Assembly: GCA_900540535.1 (NCBI GenBank)
Contig: UQGM01000006.1
Span: 1-64,000, forward strand
From: an uncultured Oscillospiraceae bacterium
GTDB lineage: Bacteria; Bacillota; Clostridia; Oscillospirales; Acutalibacteraceae
Direction: 5' to 3'
Length of the DNA: 64,000 nucleotides
The first letter of the stretch is position 1, and each line of letters begins with the position of its first letter. Both the position numbers and the translations under genes were made by a program. Under the pieces are notes generated by a model that did no database searches, was not told where the DNA came from, and worked only from the letters and a program-made list of their open reading frames with translations. Below, one piece after another: positions 27,041-34,644 of the stretch.

Positions 27041-27583
27041 ATGAGAGAAGAAGAAATAGTTAATTTAATTCGGCAAAAAAATCAAGATGGTATAAAAGAA
27101 CTCTTAGGCTCCTATGGTTCCCTTATACGGTATGTTGTTTCACCAATTCTGAGTGACGAGCAGGATAGGGAAGATTGTATTTCAGAAATTACCATGCGTA
27201 TATGGGAACGGATAGATTGCTATAATGAAGGGAAAGGGAGTCTTAAGGGCTGGATTACAGCAGTTTCCAGAAATGCGGCTTTAAACTTTACACGTAAGGC
27301 GAAATTTAACGACTCCATTGAAGAGATGGAGGAACATGTTCCATCATACGAACCAACTCCTGAGGAAACGGTTATTTTGCAGGAACGAAAAGCGGCTTTG
27401 CTGGCAGCTTTAAGTCAGCTTTCTGCTATGGAAAAAGAGCTTTTTTACAGAAAATATTATTACTTACAGTCAACGGAACAGATAGCATCGGAGCTGAGTA
27501 TGACTGTGCGTTCGGTGGAGGGTAAGCTTTACCGAATAAAGAAAAAACTTCGCAGAGAACTTGGAGGTGAAGAAAATGAGTGA
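27041..27583 (+). CDS. ECF-type RNA polymerase sigma factor
   Basis: A 180-residue sigma factor with region 2 (DREDCISEITMRIWERIDCYNEGKGSLKGWITAVSRNAALNFTRK) and region 4 (LSAMEKELFYRKYYYLQSTEQIASELSMTVRSVEGKLYRIKKKLRREL). It belongs to the extracytoplasmic-function group. The frame runs upstream to a TTG at 27020, but AAAGGAG lies 8 bases before ATG 27041. The last 8 bases overlap the next gene, a membrane protein that is the natural candidate for its anti-sigma partner. It starts only about 70 bases after the rsgI terminator, so two sigma/regulator pairs are stacked in tandem. Confidence 0.9.
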   Translation: MREEEIVNLIRQKNQDGIKELLGSYGSLIRYVVSPILSDEQDREDCISEITMRIWERIDCYNEGKGSLKGWITAVSRNAALNFTRKAKFNDSIEEMEEHVPSYEPTPEETVILQERKAALLAALSQLSAMEKELFYRKYYYLQSTEQIASELSMTVRSVEGKLYRIKKKLRRELGGEENE

Positions 27584-29120
27584 ACAGAATTTATTTAATT
27601 TAAATGAGGAAAAAAACGAAAAAGAGTTTGAGAAAGATATACTTGATGCTTTGCCGGAAATCCCGCCGGCGGATATTCTCAAAAAAGTTATTCCGTGCAG
27701 GAGAGCCATGAATTTTATTATTGCGGGATTTGCTTTATCGACAATAAGAATTGATTTGTTGTGGCTGCAGTTTATTTTACCGTTACTGGGATTTATATTT
27801 CTCATTATAGGATTTCGCACTCTTAGTTATGAAAACAGCTGGTTCAGATTATGTAAAATTTCAGCTGTTGTTTTAAACGTTTTTAATGTTTTCGATTTGG
27901 GTATAAATGCAACGGTTTATCATGAAACGTTTTCTGCCTCTGTTTACGGAAGATCCTTGATGGTTATTAACGCTTTTGTCATGATATTATTGTTGATATT
28001 TTTTGCCGAAGGGCTGCGAGAACTCCAGCAAAAGGTAGGTATCAAGCCTCATACAGGTTTCCTGATAATGATGATGCTGTGGTATTTTATAACTGCATTT
28101 TTGGGATTTGTAGAGGCTGAAGCTGGTCTGTTAGGTTTTATATTTGTGATTTTATATATTCTGTTTCTTATCAGCCTCAATAAAGTCGCCAAAGCTCTTT
28201 ACGCATCAGGATATGCTATTAAGACAATGCCGGTAAAGATGTCTGATAAGTGGATATACGCAATTGTATTATCTGCTGCGGTTGTTTCTATTTCCTGCGG
28301 ACTCATTTTTTTCAACAGCTACCCTATGGATTGGACTCCAGTACCTGAGAATGAACACAGTGAAGTGGAAGATGTAAAAGCTCATCTTTTAGAATTGGGT
28401 TTCCCGGAAAATGTTCTCAATGATTTGAGCGATGAGGATATTATGTCTTGTAAGGGAGCAGTAACTTTGGTCACAGAGACAACAGAAATGCCGATTAACG
28501 AAGGACGTGAGGTTGTAGAGGAGAAAAAAACTGCAAATAAACTGGAGACAAAAAGCTATACGGTACATGACGTTAATGAGATGGTTGCAACAAATGTTTT
28601 GGTGCTTTTGCCAGGAGATGAAGTGCGCTGGAGGGTATTTCACCATTTTTACTGGAAGGTAGATCCAGGATTTTCTGGAACCGAAGCGCTTCAGGTTTGG
28701 TATCCAGGTCACAGTGGGATATCTGAGAATGCATTTTCTCTCACATCCGAATTTACAGGACGGGTCATGTACGATAATGATGGCAGAACGTATTCTGCTC
28801 CCTATTACGAAATAAGCAAAAAGGAAACTGCGACTTTTTTTGGTATATCTTTGGATGATTATCTTGACTTTTCAATGCCTGACGAAGGGAAAAACAAGCG
28901 CTGTTATGTTTCTTACGAATTTAAACAGCTGAATACAGGATACTTGATATCCCCTTGGGTAAATTATCATCATCAAATGAGTCTTTTGCAGTATCCTGTA
29001 TACAGTGCATCCGACTATTGTGCAAAAGGTAAGAATGGTTATGTGTTTGAAGAGGCACAATCTGCAATGGATGTGACATATGACGATATAATGTCTACTC
29101 ATACTGAGTCCGACAACTGA
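27576..29120 (+). CDS. Polytopic membrane protein, candidate anti-sigma factor
   Basis: A 514-residue protein I do not recognise as a named family. A cytoplasmic N terminus of about 45 residues (acidic, with EIPPADILKKVIPCRRAM) is followed by six to seven membrane helices between about residues 44 and 205, another at about 226-247, and an extracytoplasmic domain of about 265 residues rich in aromatic residues. ATGAGTGA overlap with the ECF sigma gene and GGAGGTGA ribosome site inside that gene indicate translational coupling, the usual sign of a sigma/anti-sigma pair. It lacks a recognisable zinc-binding anti-sigma motif (HxxxCxxC), so the role is inferred from position. Confidence 0.65.
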   Translation: MSEQNLFNLNEEKNEKEFEKDILDALPEIPPADILKKVIPCRRAMNFIIAGFALSTIRIDLLWLQFILPLLGFIFLIIGFRTLSYENSWFRLCKISAVVLNVFNVFDLGINATVYHETFSASVYGRSLMVINAFVMILLLIFFAEGLRELQQKVGIKPHTGFLIMMMLWYFITAFLGFVEAEAGLLGFIFVILYILFLISLNKVAKALYASGYAIKTMPVKMSDKWIYAIVLSAAVVSISCGLIFFNSYPMDWTPVPENEHSEVEDVKAHLLELGFPENVLNDLSDEDIMSCKGAVTLVTETTEMPINEGREVVEEKKTANKLETKSYTVHDVNEMVATNVLVLLPGDEVRWRVFHHFYWKVDPGFSGTEALQVWYPGHSGISENAFSLTSEFTGRVMYDNDGRTYSAPYYEISKKETATFFGISLDDYLDFSMPDEGKNKRCYVSYEFKQLNTGYLISPWVNYHHQMSLLQYPVYSASDYCAKGKNGYVFEEAQSAMDVTYDDIMSTHTESDN

Positions 29121-29132
29121 TTAAAAACTAAT

Positions 29133-29165
29133 AAAAAAGCCTGACCGAAACGGTCAGGCTTTTTA
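29133..29165. terminator. Bidirectional terminator
   Basis: AAAAAGCCTGACCG / CGGTCAGGCTTTTT stem with AAA loop between the convergent membrane-protein and radical SAM genes. Confidence 0.92.
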
Positions 29166-29183
29166 AAGTGCAATCAGTATTTA

Positions 29184-30563
29184 TTATTTGTTCTGATACA
29201 TTGTTGTGGGGTTGTTGTGCTTTTCGATATCTGTATCTGCCCAGATAGCGTCAGCAACGGGAGCCCACTTAAGAGCAAAGGGCTTTGTCTTTGCAATAAG
29301 GTCATCAACGCTTTCGGGAGCGAGCATCTCTGTTGAATGTGCGCCGGAACGCTCAACTGCGCCCTTGATTGCCTCGGGATTATCAAGAACGGGGCAGGGA
29401 CGAAGGTGGTTGTTGTTCCAGGGCTGACCCTTATAGTACTCCATAAAGAGAGGTGACTGAAGAGCCTCGATGAGAGAGCAGTCCTTGATGTTGACGTTTG
29501 AGTAGTGAACGAATGCGCAGGGCTCAACGTCGCCGTTAGCATTGATGTGGAGATAGTGACGTCCGCCTGCTATGCAGCCCTGAACATATTCACCGTCATT
29601 CCAGAAGTCCATAAGGAAGATGGGCTTCTCATTTCTTGCTTTACGGATAAGCTCGTAAGCTCTCTTACGCTGATCAGCTGTTGCAACAAGGTCAACAACT
29701 GCATCCTTACCAACGGGCATGTATGTGAAGTACCATGCGAACAGGCATCCTTTGTCAATAAGGAAGTCGATGTACTCAGAAGAGCAAACCTCTTCAACGT
29801 TCTTTGAGTGATAGCATGCAGAGTAACCAAAGGGAAGACCGGCCTCTTTAAGAAGAGACATAGCATGGATAACCTTCTGGTATGTACCCTTACCACGGCG
29901 CATATCTGTTGCATCCTCATAGCCCTCGATGCTGAAAGCGAGAACGAAGTTGCCGACTCTCTTAAGCTCTTTTACGAAAGCTTCGTCAACAAGTGTTCCG
30001 TTTGTGAAAGCGAGGAATGCACAATCGGGGTTAGCTTCGCAAAGCTTAATGATGTCATCTTTGCGAACAAGGGGCTCACCGCCGGAGAAGATGTACATGA
30101 ATGTACCAAGCTGCTTGCCTTCGCTGACAATTCTTGAAAGAACTTCATAGCTCAGGTTAGAGCCCTTGCCGTATTCAGCTGCCCAGCAGCCTGTGCACTG
30201 AAGGTTGCATGCTGCGGTAGGATCCATGAGTACTGCCCACGGAATATTGCACTTATATTTTTCGATTGCCGCAGTTCTAAGGTCATAGCTGTTCATGGCA
30301 ATGTTGAGAAGTACCGGAACGAGTTTTTCAATAACTTCAGGATCAATGTCTCTGAGAATGTTTTTAAAGAAAACTGTCCAGTTGTTGTTGGGGTCGTTAA
30401 GGGTTTTGTGAAGGCTTGCATATGTAACACGATTGACCTTTCTTCTATCAGCCGCTTCAACAAGCTCCAGAATTTTCATAAGATTTTTATCGGGGTCTTT
30501 TCGTGCGTACTTTAACGCCTGCTTAATTGCAAATGCCGATGCACTTTCCTTAAGGGATCTCAT
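29184..30563 (-). CDS. Radical SAM protein with C-terminal SPASM-like cysteines
   Basis: A 459-residue radical SAM protein. The [4Fe-4S]-SAM motif is C119, C123, C126 (AACNLQCTGCWAAEYG), followed by SGGEPLVRKDD. Later cysteines (GCIAGGRHYLHINANGDVEPCAFVHYSN, RPCPVLDNPE) fit the auxiliary-cluster SPASM/twitch layout of enzymes that modify peptides, proteins or small molecules. A helical extension of about 100 residues precedes the barrel. No small precursor peptide gene is adjacent on its strand, so a peptide-modifying role is not supported. Codon bias suggests high expression. Substrate unknown. Confidence 0.85.
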   Translation of the reverse strand: MRSLKESASAFAIKQALKYARKDPDKNLMKILELVEAADRRKVNRVTYASLHKTLNDPNNNWTVFFKNILRDIDPEVIEKLVPVLLNIAMNSYDLRTAAIEKYKCNIPWAVLMDPTAACNLQCTGCWAAEYGKGSNLSYEVLSRIVSEGKQLGTFMYIFSGGEPLVRKDDIIKLCEANPDCAFLAFTNGTLVDEAFVKELKRVGNFVLAFSIEGYEDATDMRRGKGTYQKVIHAMSLLKEAGLPFGYSACYHSKNVEEVCSSEYIDFLIDKGCLFAWYFTYMPVGKDAVVDLVATADQRKRAYELIRKARNEKPIFLMDFWNDGEYVQGCIAGGRHYLHINANGDVEPCAFVHYSNVNIKDCSLIEALQSPLFMEYYKGQPWNNNHLRPCPVLDNPEAIKGAVERSGAHSTEMLAPESVDDLIAKTKPFALKWAPVADAIWADTDIEKHNNPTTMYQNK

Positions 30564-30626
30564 AATTTCTTAGCCTCCTACTAAAATAAACAGCGCCACC
30601 ATATACTGGGGCACTTAACGAAAGTA

Positions 30627-30655
30627 AGTATACGCTATTTGTGGAAAACTGTCAA
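30627..30655 (-). promoter_or_regulatory. Promoter of the radical SAM gene
   Basis: On the minus strand consensus TTGACA (30655-30650), 17-base spacer, TATACT (30632-30627). Confidence 0.85.
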
Positions 30656-30772
30656 TAAACGTGCAGTAAAATTTATCTGATATTAAAATTTGTAAATCTT
30701 TTGTAATCTTTTTAGTGGATTGTGCAACATGAAATCAAGGCAAAAATCGGTTAAGAATTCAGCGTAATGTGC

Positions 30773-30796
30773 GAGAGTCCCATTAATGGGACTCTC
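30773..30796. repeat. Perfect 24-bp palindrome
   Basis: GAGAGTCCCATT followed by its exact reverse complement, with no unpaired centre. It lies between the radical SAM promoter and the SOS-type promoter, 23 bases upstream of the latter's -35 box. Neither side has a T-tract, so a protein-binding site fits better than a terminator. Confidence 0.7.
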
Positions 30797-30819
30797 ACGA
30801 AAATTTTAATTAAAATCCC

Positions 30820-30848
30820 TTGCAACCTCCGAAAAAAACGTGTATTGT
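30820..30848 (+). promoter_or_regulatory. Promoter of the LexA-controlled small operon
   Basis: TTGCAA (30820-30825), 17-base spacer, TATTGT (30843-30848). The LexA box begins 12 bases further on. Confidence 0.6.
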
Positions 30849-30860
30849 ATAAATCACAAA

Positions 30861-30874
30861 CGAACATTTGTTCG
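30861..30874. promoter_or_regulatory. LexA (SOS) box
   Basis: CGAACATTTGTTCG is a full match to the Gram-positive LexA/DinR operator CGAACNNNNGTTCG. It lies across the start of the transcript of the next two genes, so DNA damage should derepress them. Confidence 0.85.
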
Positions 30875-30907
30875 AGAAGATGCAGGAAGATTTCAAAGGA
30901 GGCAAAA

Positions 30908-31111
30908 ATGACACTTGCTGAAATGGGTGAGGAATATCTGAGACAAGCTGCGGTTATACGTGAGAAAATAACCCAGCTCAGAAAGCAGGTATCGCATATG
31001 AGCGGTTTGGAGCTTTACCGCACAAGAGGCGATATTCTGCGGCTTTATACCATTGCCCGTGATCTCAAAGATACCGGAGAATATCTTTTAAATTATTATG
31101 AAGAGGAGTAG
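30908..31111 (+). CDS. Small helical protein in a LexA-controlled operon
   Basis: A 67-residue protein, highly charged and predicted to be two helices with coiled-coil character (EYLRQAAVIREKITQLRKQVSHM and LYRTRGDILRLYTIARDLKDTGEYLLNYYEEE). I recognise no named family. The start at 30908 follows AAAGGAGG by 5 bases; the longer upstream frame would run through the LexA box and is rejected. It is six bases from the following sigma-region-4-like gene and must be co-transcribed. Placement under a LexA box makes it a DNA-damage-inducible gene (inference); its small coiled form would suit a partner or regulator of the second protein. Confidence 0.75.
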   Translation: MTLAEMGEEYLRQAAVIREKITQLRKQVSHMSGLELYRTRGDILRLYTIARDLKDTGEYLLNYYEEE

Positions 31112-31117
31112 TGCAAT

Positions 31118-31429
31118 ATGCGTACAAGTTTAGGCCTTGATGACTGCTGGCAGCAGAAGCCGGATTTTGCTGATTTGTTTTTTGAGGAAAGCAATTCGGC
31201 GATGCTCAGGAAAGCCTCTTCTCTGATTGGAAAAGTTATAGCAGCGGAGCTCACAGAGCGTCAAAGGCAGTGCTTATCGCTGTATTACTTTAACGGGCTG
31301 ACAATGCCCGAGATAGCTTCGGAGCTTGGGGTCAATAAATCCAGTGTATCAAGAGCCATAGCCAGGGCAAAGATGAGAATTGAGCGGTCGATGAAATATG
31401 CAATGCAGATGAATGTTGAAAAACTTTAA
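31118..31429 (+). CDS. Sigma-70 region-4-like HTH protein, SOS-controlled
   Basis: A 103-residue protein whose C-terminal half is a sigma-70 region 4 helix-turn-helix: ELTERQRQCLSLYYFNGLTMPEIASELGVNKSSVSRAIARAKMRIERS. The N-terminal 50 residues lack a region 2, so it cannot melt promoters alone; it may be a transcription factor or a sigma-like partner protein. Similar short HTH proteins occur in clostridial genomes and on mobile elements. It starts after GAGGAG, 6 bases behind the 67-residue gene, and is followed by a terminator. Confidence 0.8.
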   Translation: MRTSLGLDDCWQQKPDFADLFFEESNSAMLRKASSLIGKVIAAELTERQRQCLSLYYFNGLTMPEIASELGVNKSSVSRAIARAKMRIERSMKYAMQMNVEKL

Positions 31430-31432
31430 ATT

Positions 31433-31477
31433 TTCCCCGCAGAAGGATAAAATTACCTTTTGCGGGGAATTATTTTA
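31433..31477 (+). terminator. Terminator of the SOS operon
   Basis: TTCCCCGCAGAAGG pairs with CCTTTTGCGGGGAA, then an AT-rich tail with TTATTTTAT. Confidence 0.8.
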
Positions 31478-31518
31478 TATGCAGTTTTTAATGAAAATGT
31501 GTCAAAGCTATTATGGGA

Positions 31519-31547
31519 TTGAAATTTTTTCCTTTATGGTTTAAAAT
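31519..31547 (+). promoter_or_regulatory. Promoter of the CofE-like gene
   Basis: TTGAAA (31519-31524), 17-base spacer, TAAAAT (31542-31547). Confidence 0.7.
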
Positions 31548-31593
31548 GTTGCTGTAAATTCAAAAACTATCGTTTAGATGAGAGGTAACTATA

Positions 31594-32301
31594 ATGGACA
31601 TAAGCGAGCTTAAACCTAATCAGAATAAAAATCTTGAAATTACCACTAAGGATTACGGTACCTATGCAAGATATCCCGTAAAGACCCATGTTGTAGTAAA
31701 AGGGGACAGCCTTACTGAGATTATGGATAAATATGTAAAGCCCTATCTCAGCGACGGTGATATGATATTTATCAGTGAAAAAATAGTTGCAATAAGCCAG
31801 GGCAGAGCTTTTGATATTGACGATATTCAGCCTTCAAAGCTTGCAAGCTTTCTGTGCAAGTTCGTCTATAAGTCACCTTACGGAATCGGACTTGGCAGCC
31901 CCTGGACAATGGAGCTTGCCCTTCGTGATGTAGGAGCTCCCAAAATCCTTTTTGCAGCAGCATGTTCAGCTCTTACAAAGCCCTTTGGCGTAAGAGGTGT
32001 TTTCTATAAAATCGTCGGTACAAAGGCAAGAGCTATTGACGGCCCCTGTGACTGCACACTCCCTCCCTATAACCACTATGCAAAGCTTGCTCCACTGCAT
32101 CCGGAAAAAGTTGCACAGGAGCTGAGCGATTATACAGGCTGTGAAGTTGCTGTTATGGATGCCAACGACCTTGGCAGAGAAGTTCTGGGCGTTTCAAAGA
32201 ATATCACAGTTGATATGTGCAAGCAGATATTTGATGATAACCCTCTTGGTCAGTCATCTGAGCAGACTCCCATTGCTATTGTAAGAAAAATATCTGACTG
32301 A
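31594..32301 (+). CDS. CofE-like (F420-0:gamma-glutamyl ligase family) protein
   Basis: A 235-residue protein of the CofE family: GDMIFISEKIVAISQGRA near residue 55, the central FYKIVGTKARAIDGPCD, and C-terminal VAVMDANDLGREVLG. In methanogens and actinobacteria CofE adds gamma-linked glutamates to coenzyme F420. No other F420 gene (fbiA/cofD, fbiC) is visible here and Clostridia do not normally make F420, so the actual acceptor is probably something else, for example folate or another glutamylated metabolite (inference). Single gene with own promoter and terminator. Cytosolic. Confidence 0.82.
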   Translation: MDISELKPNQNKNLEITTKDYGTYARYPVKTHVVVKGDSLTEIMDKYVKPYLSDGDMIFISEKIVAISQGRAFDIDDIQPSKLASFLCKFVYKSPYGIGLGSPWTMELALRDVGAPKILFAAACSALTKPFGVRGVFYKIVGTKARAIDGPCDCTLPPYNHYAKLAPLHPEKVAQELSDYTGCEVAVMDANDLGREVLGVSKNITVDMCKQIFDDNPLGQSSEQTPIAIVRKISD

Positions 32302-32333
32302 GAGCGATCGGTACAATTTCAAAAAGAATGAAA

Positions 32334-32366
32334 AAAATCTCCCTGTTTTATTCAGGGAGATTTTTG
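32334..32366. terminator. Bidirectional terminator
   Basis: AAAATCTCCCTG / CAGGGAGATTTT stem with a 7-base loop and T-tracts both ways, between the CofE-like gene and the convergent membrane protein gene. Confidence 0.9.
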
Positions 32367-32368
32367 TT

Positions 32369-32938
32369 TTAATGCTTATTTGTTTTTTGACTTTCAGCTA
32401 TTGCCAGGCTTCCTGAGACGATGAATATTATCAGAAAACATAAACCCATCATAAAGTAAGCACTTCCGCAGTTTATGGCGCTTAAATTTATAAAGTCATC
32501 AAAAATATCAAGAGTATTTTTTCCGAAATCAATATTTCCGGCAGCTGCTTGAACTGATATGGCGGAAACTCCCACGGAAGAAATAATAAGAGAAACAACG
32601 CCTAATCCTGAACAGACAATATTATATATGTACTTTTTTTTCGTTATAGAAAAAAGTACAATTAAAAGCGCCAGTACTATGGATACTACAAAAAATATGA
32701 AAGCGACAAAAAATTTGGGAACAAAATCCGCATAGGCACTGTTAAAAAATAAATCGTTCAAGAATTTAGAGAAAGACCGGCTTGAAAGCATTTTGATTAC
32801 ATGTTTAAGATTGAATCCGGTGATAGTTGTACTGTTTGAAATGGGCAGACTTATTATCACGAATATGGGCAAAACAATTGAAGATAAAAATGAAGCTGTG
32901 CCTAAAACGCAAGAAAGAGCTTTATACCAGATCTTCAT
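32369..32938 (-). CDS. Small membrane protein, four helices
   Basis: A 189-residue hydrophobic protein with four predicted helices: about 8-30, 73-98, 106-128 and 160-182; helices 1-2 are joined by a polar loop of about 40 residues, as are helices 3-4. I recognise no family or motif. It lies 36 bases downstream of glnS on the same strand and may be co-transcribed with it, though nothing in the sequence links the functions. The Shine-Dalgarno (AGAGGTG) is good, so I take it as real. Confidence 0.65.
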   Translation of the reverse strand: MKIWYKALSCVLGTASFLSSIVLPIFVIISLPISNSTTITGFNLKHVIKMLSSRSFSKFLNDLFFNSAYADFVPKFFVAFIFFVVSIVLALLIVLFSITKKKYIYNIVCSGLGVVSLIISSVGVSAISVQAAAGNIDFGKNTLDIFDDFINLSAINCGSAYFMMGLCFLIIFIVSGSLAIAESQKTNKH

Positions 32939-32974
32939 AAAAACACCTCTGAATTACCATAAGCGTATCTGCAC

Positions 32975-34639
32975 TTATTTTTTCCAGGAGGAATTAAGTG
33001 CTACAGTACGGTTGAATATGAGCTTACCGGGAGCAGAATCTTTATCTACACAGTAATATCCCTGACGCATGAACTGGAAAGTATCGCCGGGCTTTGCATC
33101 TTTGAGTCCGCCTTCTATAAGGCAGTCTGAGAGAACTGTAAGGGAATCGGGATTGAGATTCTCGGTAAAGGAACCGTTTGTCTCATCTGAAGGATTTTCA
33201 GCATTGAAAAGTCTGTCATAAAGACGAACTTCTGCTTTTACGCTGTCTGCTGCGCTTACCCAGTGAAGAGTTCCTTTAACCTTTCTGCCGTCGGGGGATT
33301 CTCCGCCCTTTGAAAGGGGATCATATGTGCAGTGAAGGCATGTAACGTTTCCGTTTTCATCTGTTTCATAGCTTTCGCACTTTACAAAGTATGCGCCTTT
33401 AAGTCTTACCTCATTGCCGGGGAATAGGCGGAAATACTTCTTTACAGGCTCTGCCATGAAGTCTTCCTGCTCAACATAGATTTCACGGGAGAAAGCCATT
33501 TCTCTTGTGCCGAGTTCAGGCTTGTCGGGATGAACCTGAACAGTGATTTTTTCAGTTTTATCTTCGGGATAATTGTCGATTATCACTTTAAGGGGTCTTA
33601 AAACAGCCATGGCTCTGGGAGCGTTTGCGTTAAGGTTATCTCTTACGCAGGCTTCGAGAAGACCGTAGTCAACAACACTGTAAGCTTTGCTTACACCGAT
33701 TCTGTCGCAGAAATCACGGATAGCGGCAGCGGGATAGCCTCTTCTTCTCATTCCGCAGAGAGTTGCCATTCTCGGGTCATCCCAGCCGGAAAGAATATTA
33801 TCTGTAACAAGCTTTAAGCATTTGCGCTTACTTGTAAGGCAGTAGTTGAGGTTAAGTCTTGCAAACTCAATCTGACGGGGAGGGGTGGGGATATTCAATT
33901 CTCTCAGGAACCAGTCGTAAAGGGGACGGTGGTTCTCAAATTCGAGAGAGCAAAGTGAATGGGTTACGCCCTCTTTGGCGTCGGAAAGGGGATGTGCAAA
34001 GTCGTACATGGGATATACGCACCATTTGTCACCTGTTCTGTGGTGATGAACATGGGCTATACGGTAAATAACCGGGTCACGCATATTGAGGTTTGGGGAA
34101 GCCATGTCGATTTTTGCACGAAGAACCATAGCTCCGTTGGGGAATTCGCCTGCTGTCATTCTCTTAAACAGGTCAAGGCTTTCCTCTTTGGGACGGTTTC
34201 TGTAAGGACTTTCCTTTCCGGGCTCTGTGAGAGTTCCTCTGTACTCTCTTATTTCATCAGCGGAAAGTTCATCTACATAGGCTTTGTCAAGCTCTATGAG
34301 CTTTATAGCGCATTCATGGATAAAATCAAAGTAATCAGATGCGAAATAGAGGTTGTCCCAGTTGAAACCGAGCCATTTGATGTCCTCTTTTATGCTCTCA
34401 ACATACTCTACATCCTCTTTTATGGGGTTTGTGTCGTCAAGGCGCAAGTTGCATGTTCCGCCGTATTTTGCGGCAGTGGCAAAGTTTATGCATATTGCCT
34501 TTGCATGGCCTATATGAAGATAACCGTTTGGCTCCGGGGGAAAACGTGTCTGAACCTTTGTATAAACTCCCTTTTCAAGGTCTTCGTCTATAAAGTCGTG
34601 TATAAAATTAGATGTATTTTCTTTTATAATCTCTTCCAT
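32975..34639 (-). CDS. glnS: Glutaminyl-tRNA synthetase
   Basis: A 554-residue class Ia synthetase that charges tRNA-Gln directly. It carries FPPEPNGYLHIGHAKA (HIGH at 42-45) and the KMSKS-equivalent LTSKRK, and the two-part C-terminal anticodon-binding beta-barrel. 'FPPEPNG' separates GlnRS from GluRS, which has 'FAPSPTG' as in the next gene. The start at 34639 follows GAGAGG; an upstream in-frame start at 34663 overlaps the end of gltX. Many Firmicutes lack GlnRS and use the GatCAB transamidation route, so its presence next to gltX is informative. Confidence 0.96.
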   Translation of the reverse strand: MEEIIKENTSNFIHDFIDEDLEKGVYTKVQTRFPPEPNGYLHIGHAKAICINFATAAKYGGTCNLRLDDTNPIKEDVEYVESIKEDIKWLGFNWDNLYFASDYFDFIHECAIKLIELDKAYVDELSADEIREYRGTLTEPGKESPYRNRPKEESLDLFKRMTAGEFPNGAMVLRAKIDMASPNLNMRDPVIYRIAHVHHHRTGDKWCVYPMYDFAHPLSDAKEGVTHSLCSLEFENHRPLYDWFLRELNIPTPPRQIEFARLNLNYCLTSKRKCLKLVTDNILSGWDDPRMATLCGMRRRGYPAAAIRDFCDRIGVSKAYSVVDYGLLEACVRDNLNANAPRAMAVLRPLKVIIDNYPEDKTEKITVQVHPDKPELGTREMAFSREIYVEQEDFMAEPVKKYFRLFPGNEVRLKGAYFVKCESYETDENGNVTCLHCTYDPLSKGGESPDGRKVKGTLHWVSAADSVKAEVRLYDRLFNAENPSDETNGSFTENLNPDSLTVLSDCLIEGGLKDAKPGDTFQFMRQGYYCVDKDSAPGKLIFNRTVALNSSWKK

Positions 34640-34644
34640 TGCTT

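Noticed and set aside
29184..30563. Radical SAM gene as part of a ribosomally made peptide (RiPP) cluster
   Set aside because: No small precursor gene, exporter or peptidase is adjacent on its strand; the small SOS gene is divergent and separately controlled.
30767..30907. Upstream extension of the 67-residue SOS gene to 30767
   Set aside because: The extension would include the promoter and LexA box; AAAGGAGG is correctly placed for 30908.
31118..31429. SOS operon as part of a prophage or integrated element
   Set aside because: No integrase, structural or replication genes and no flanking repeats are visible around it.
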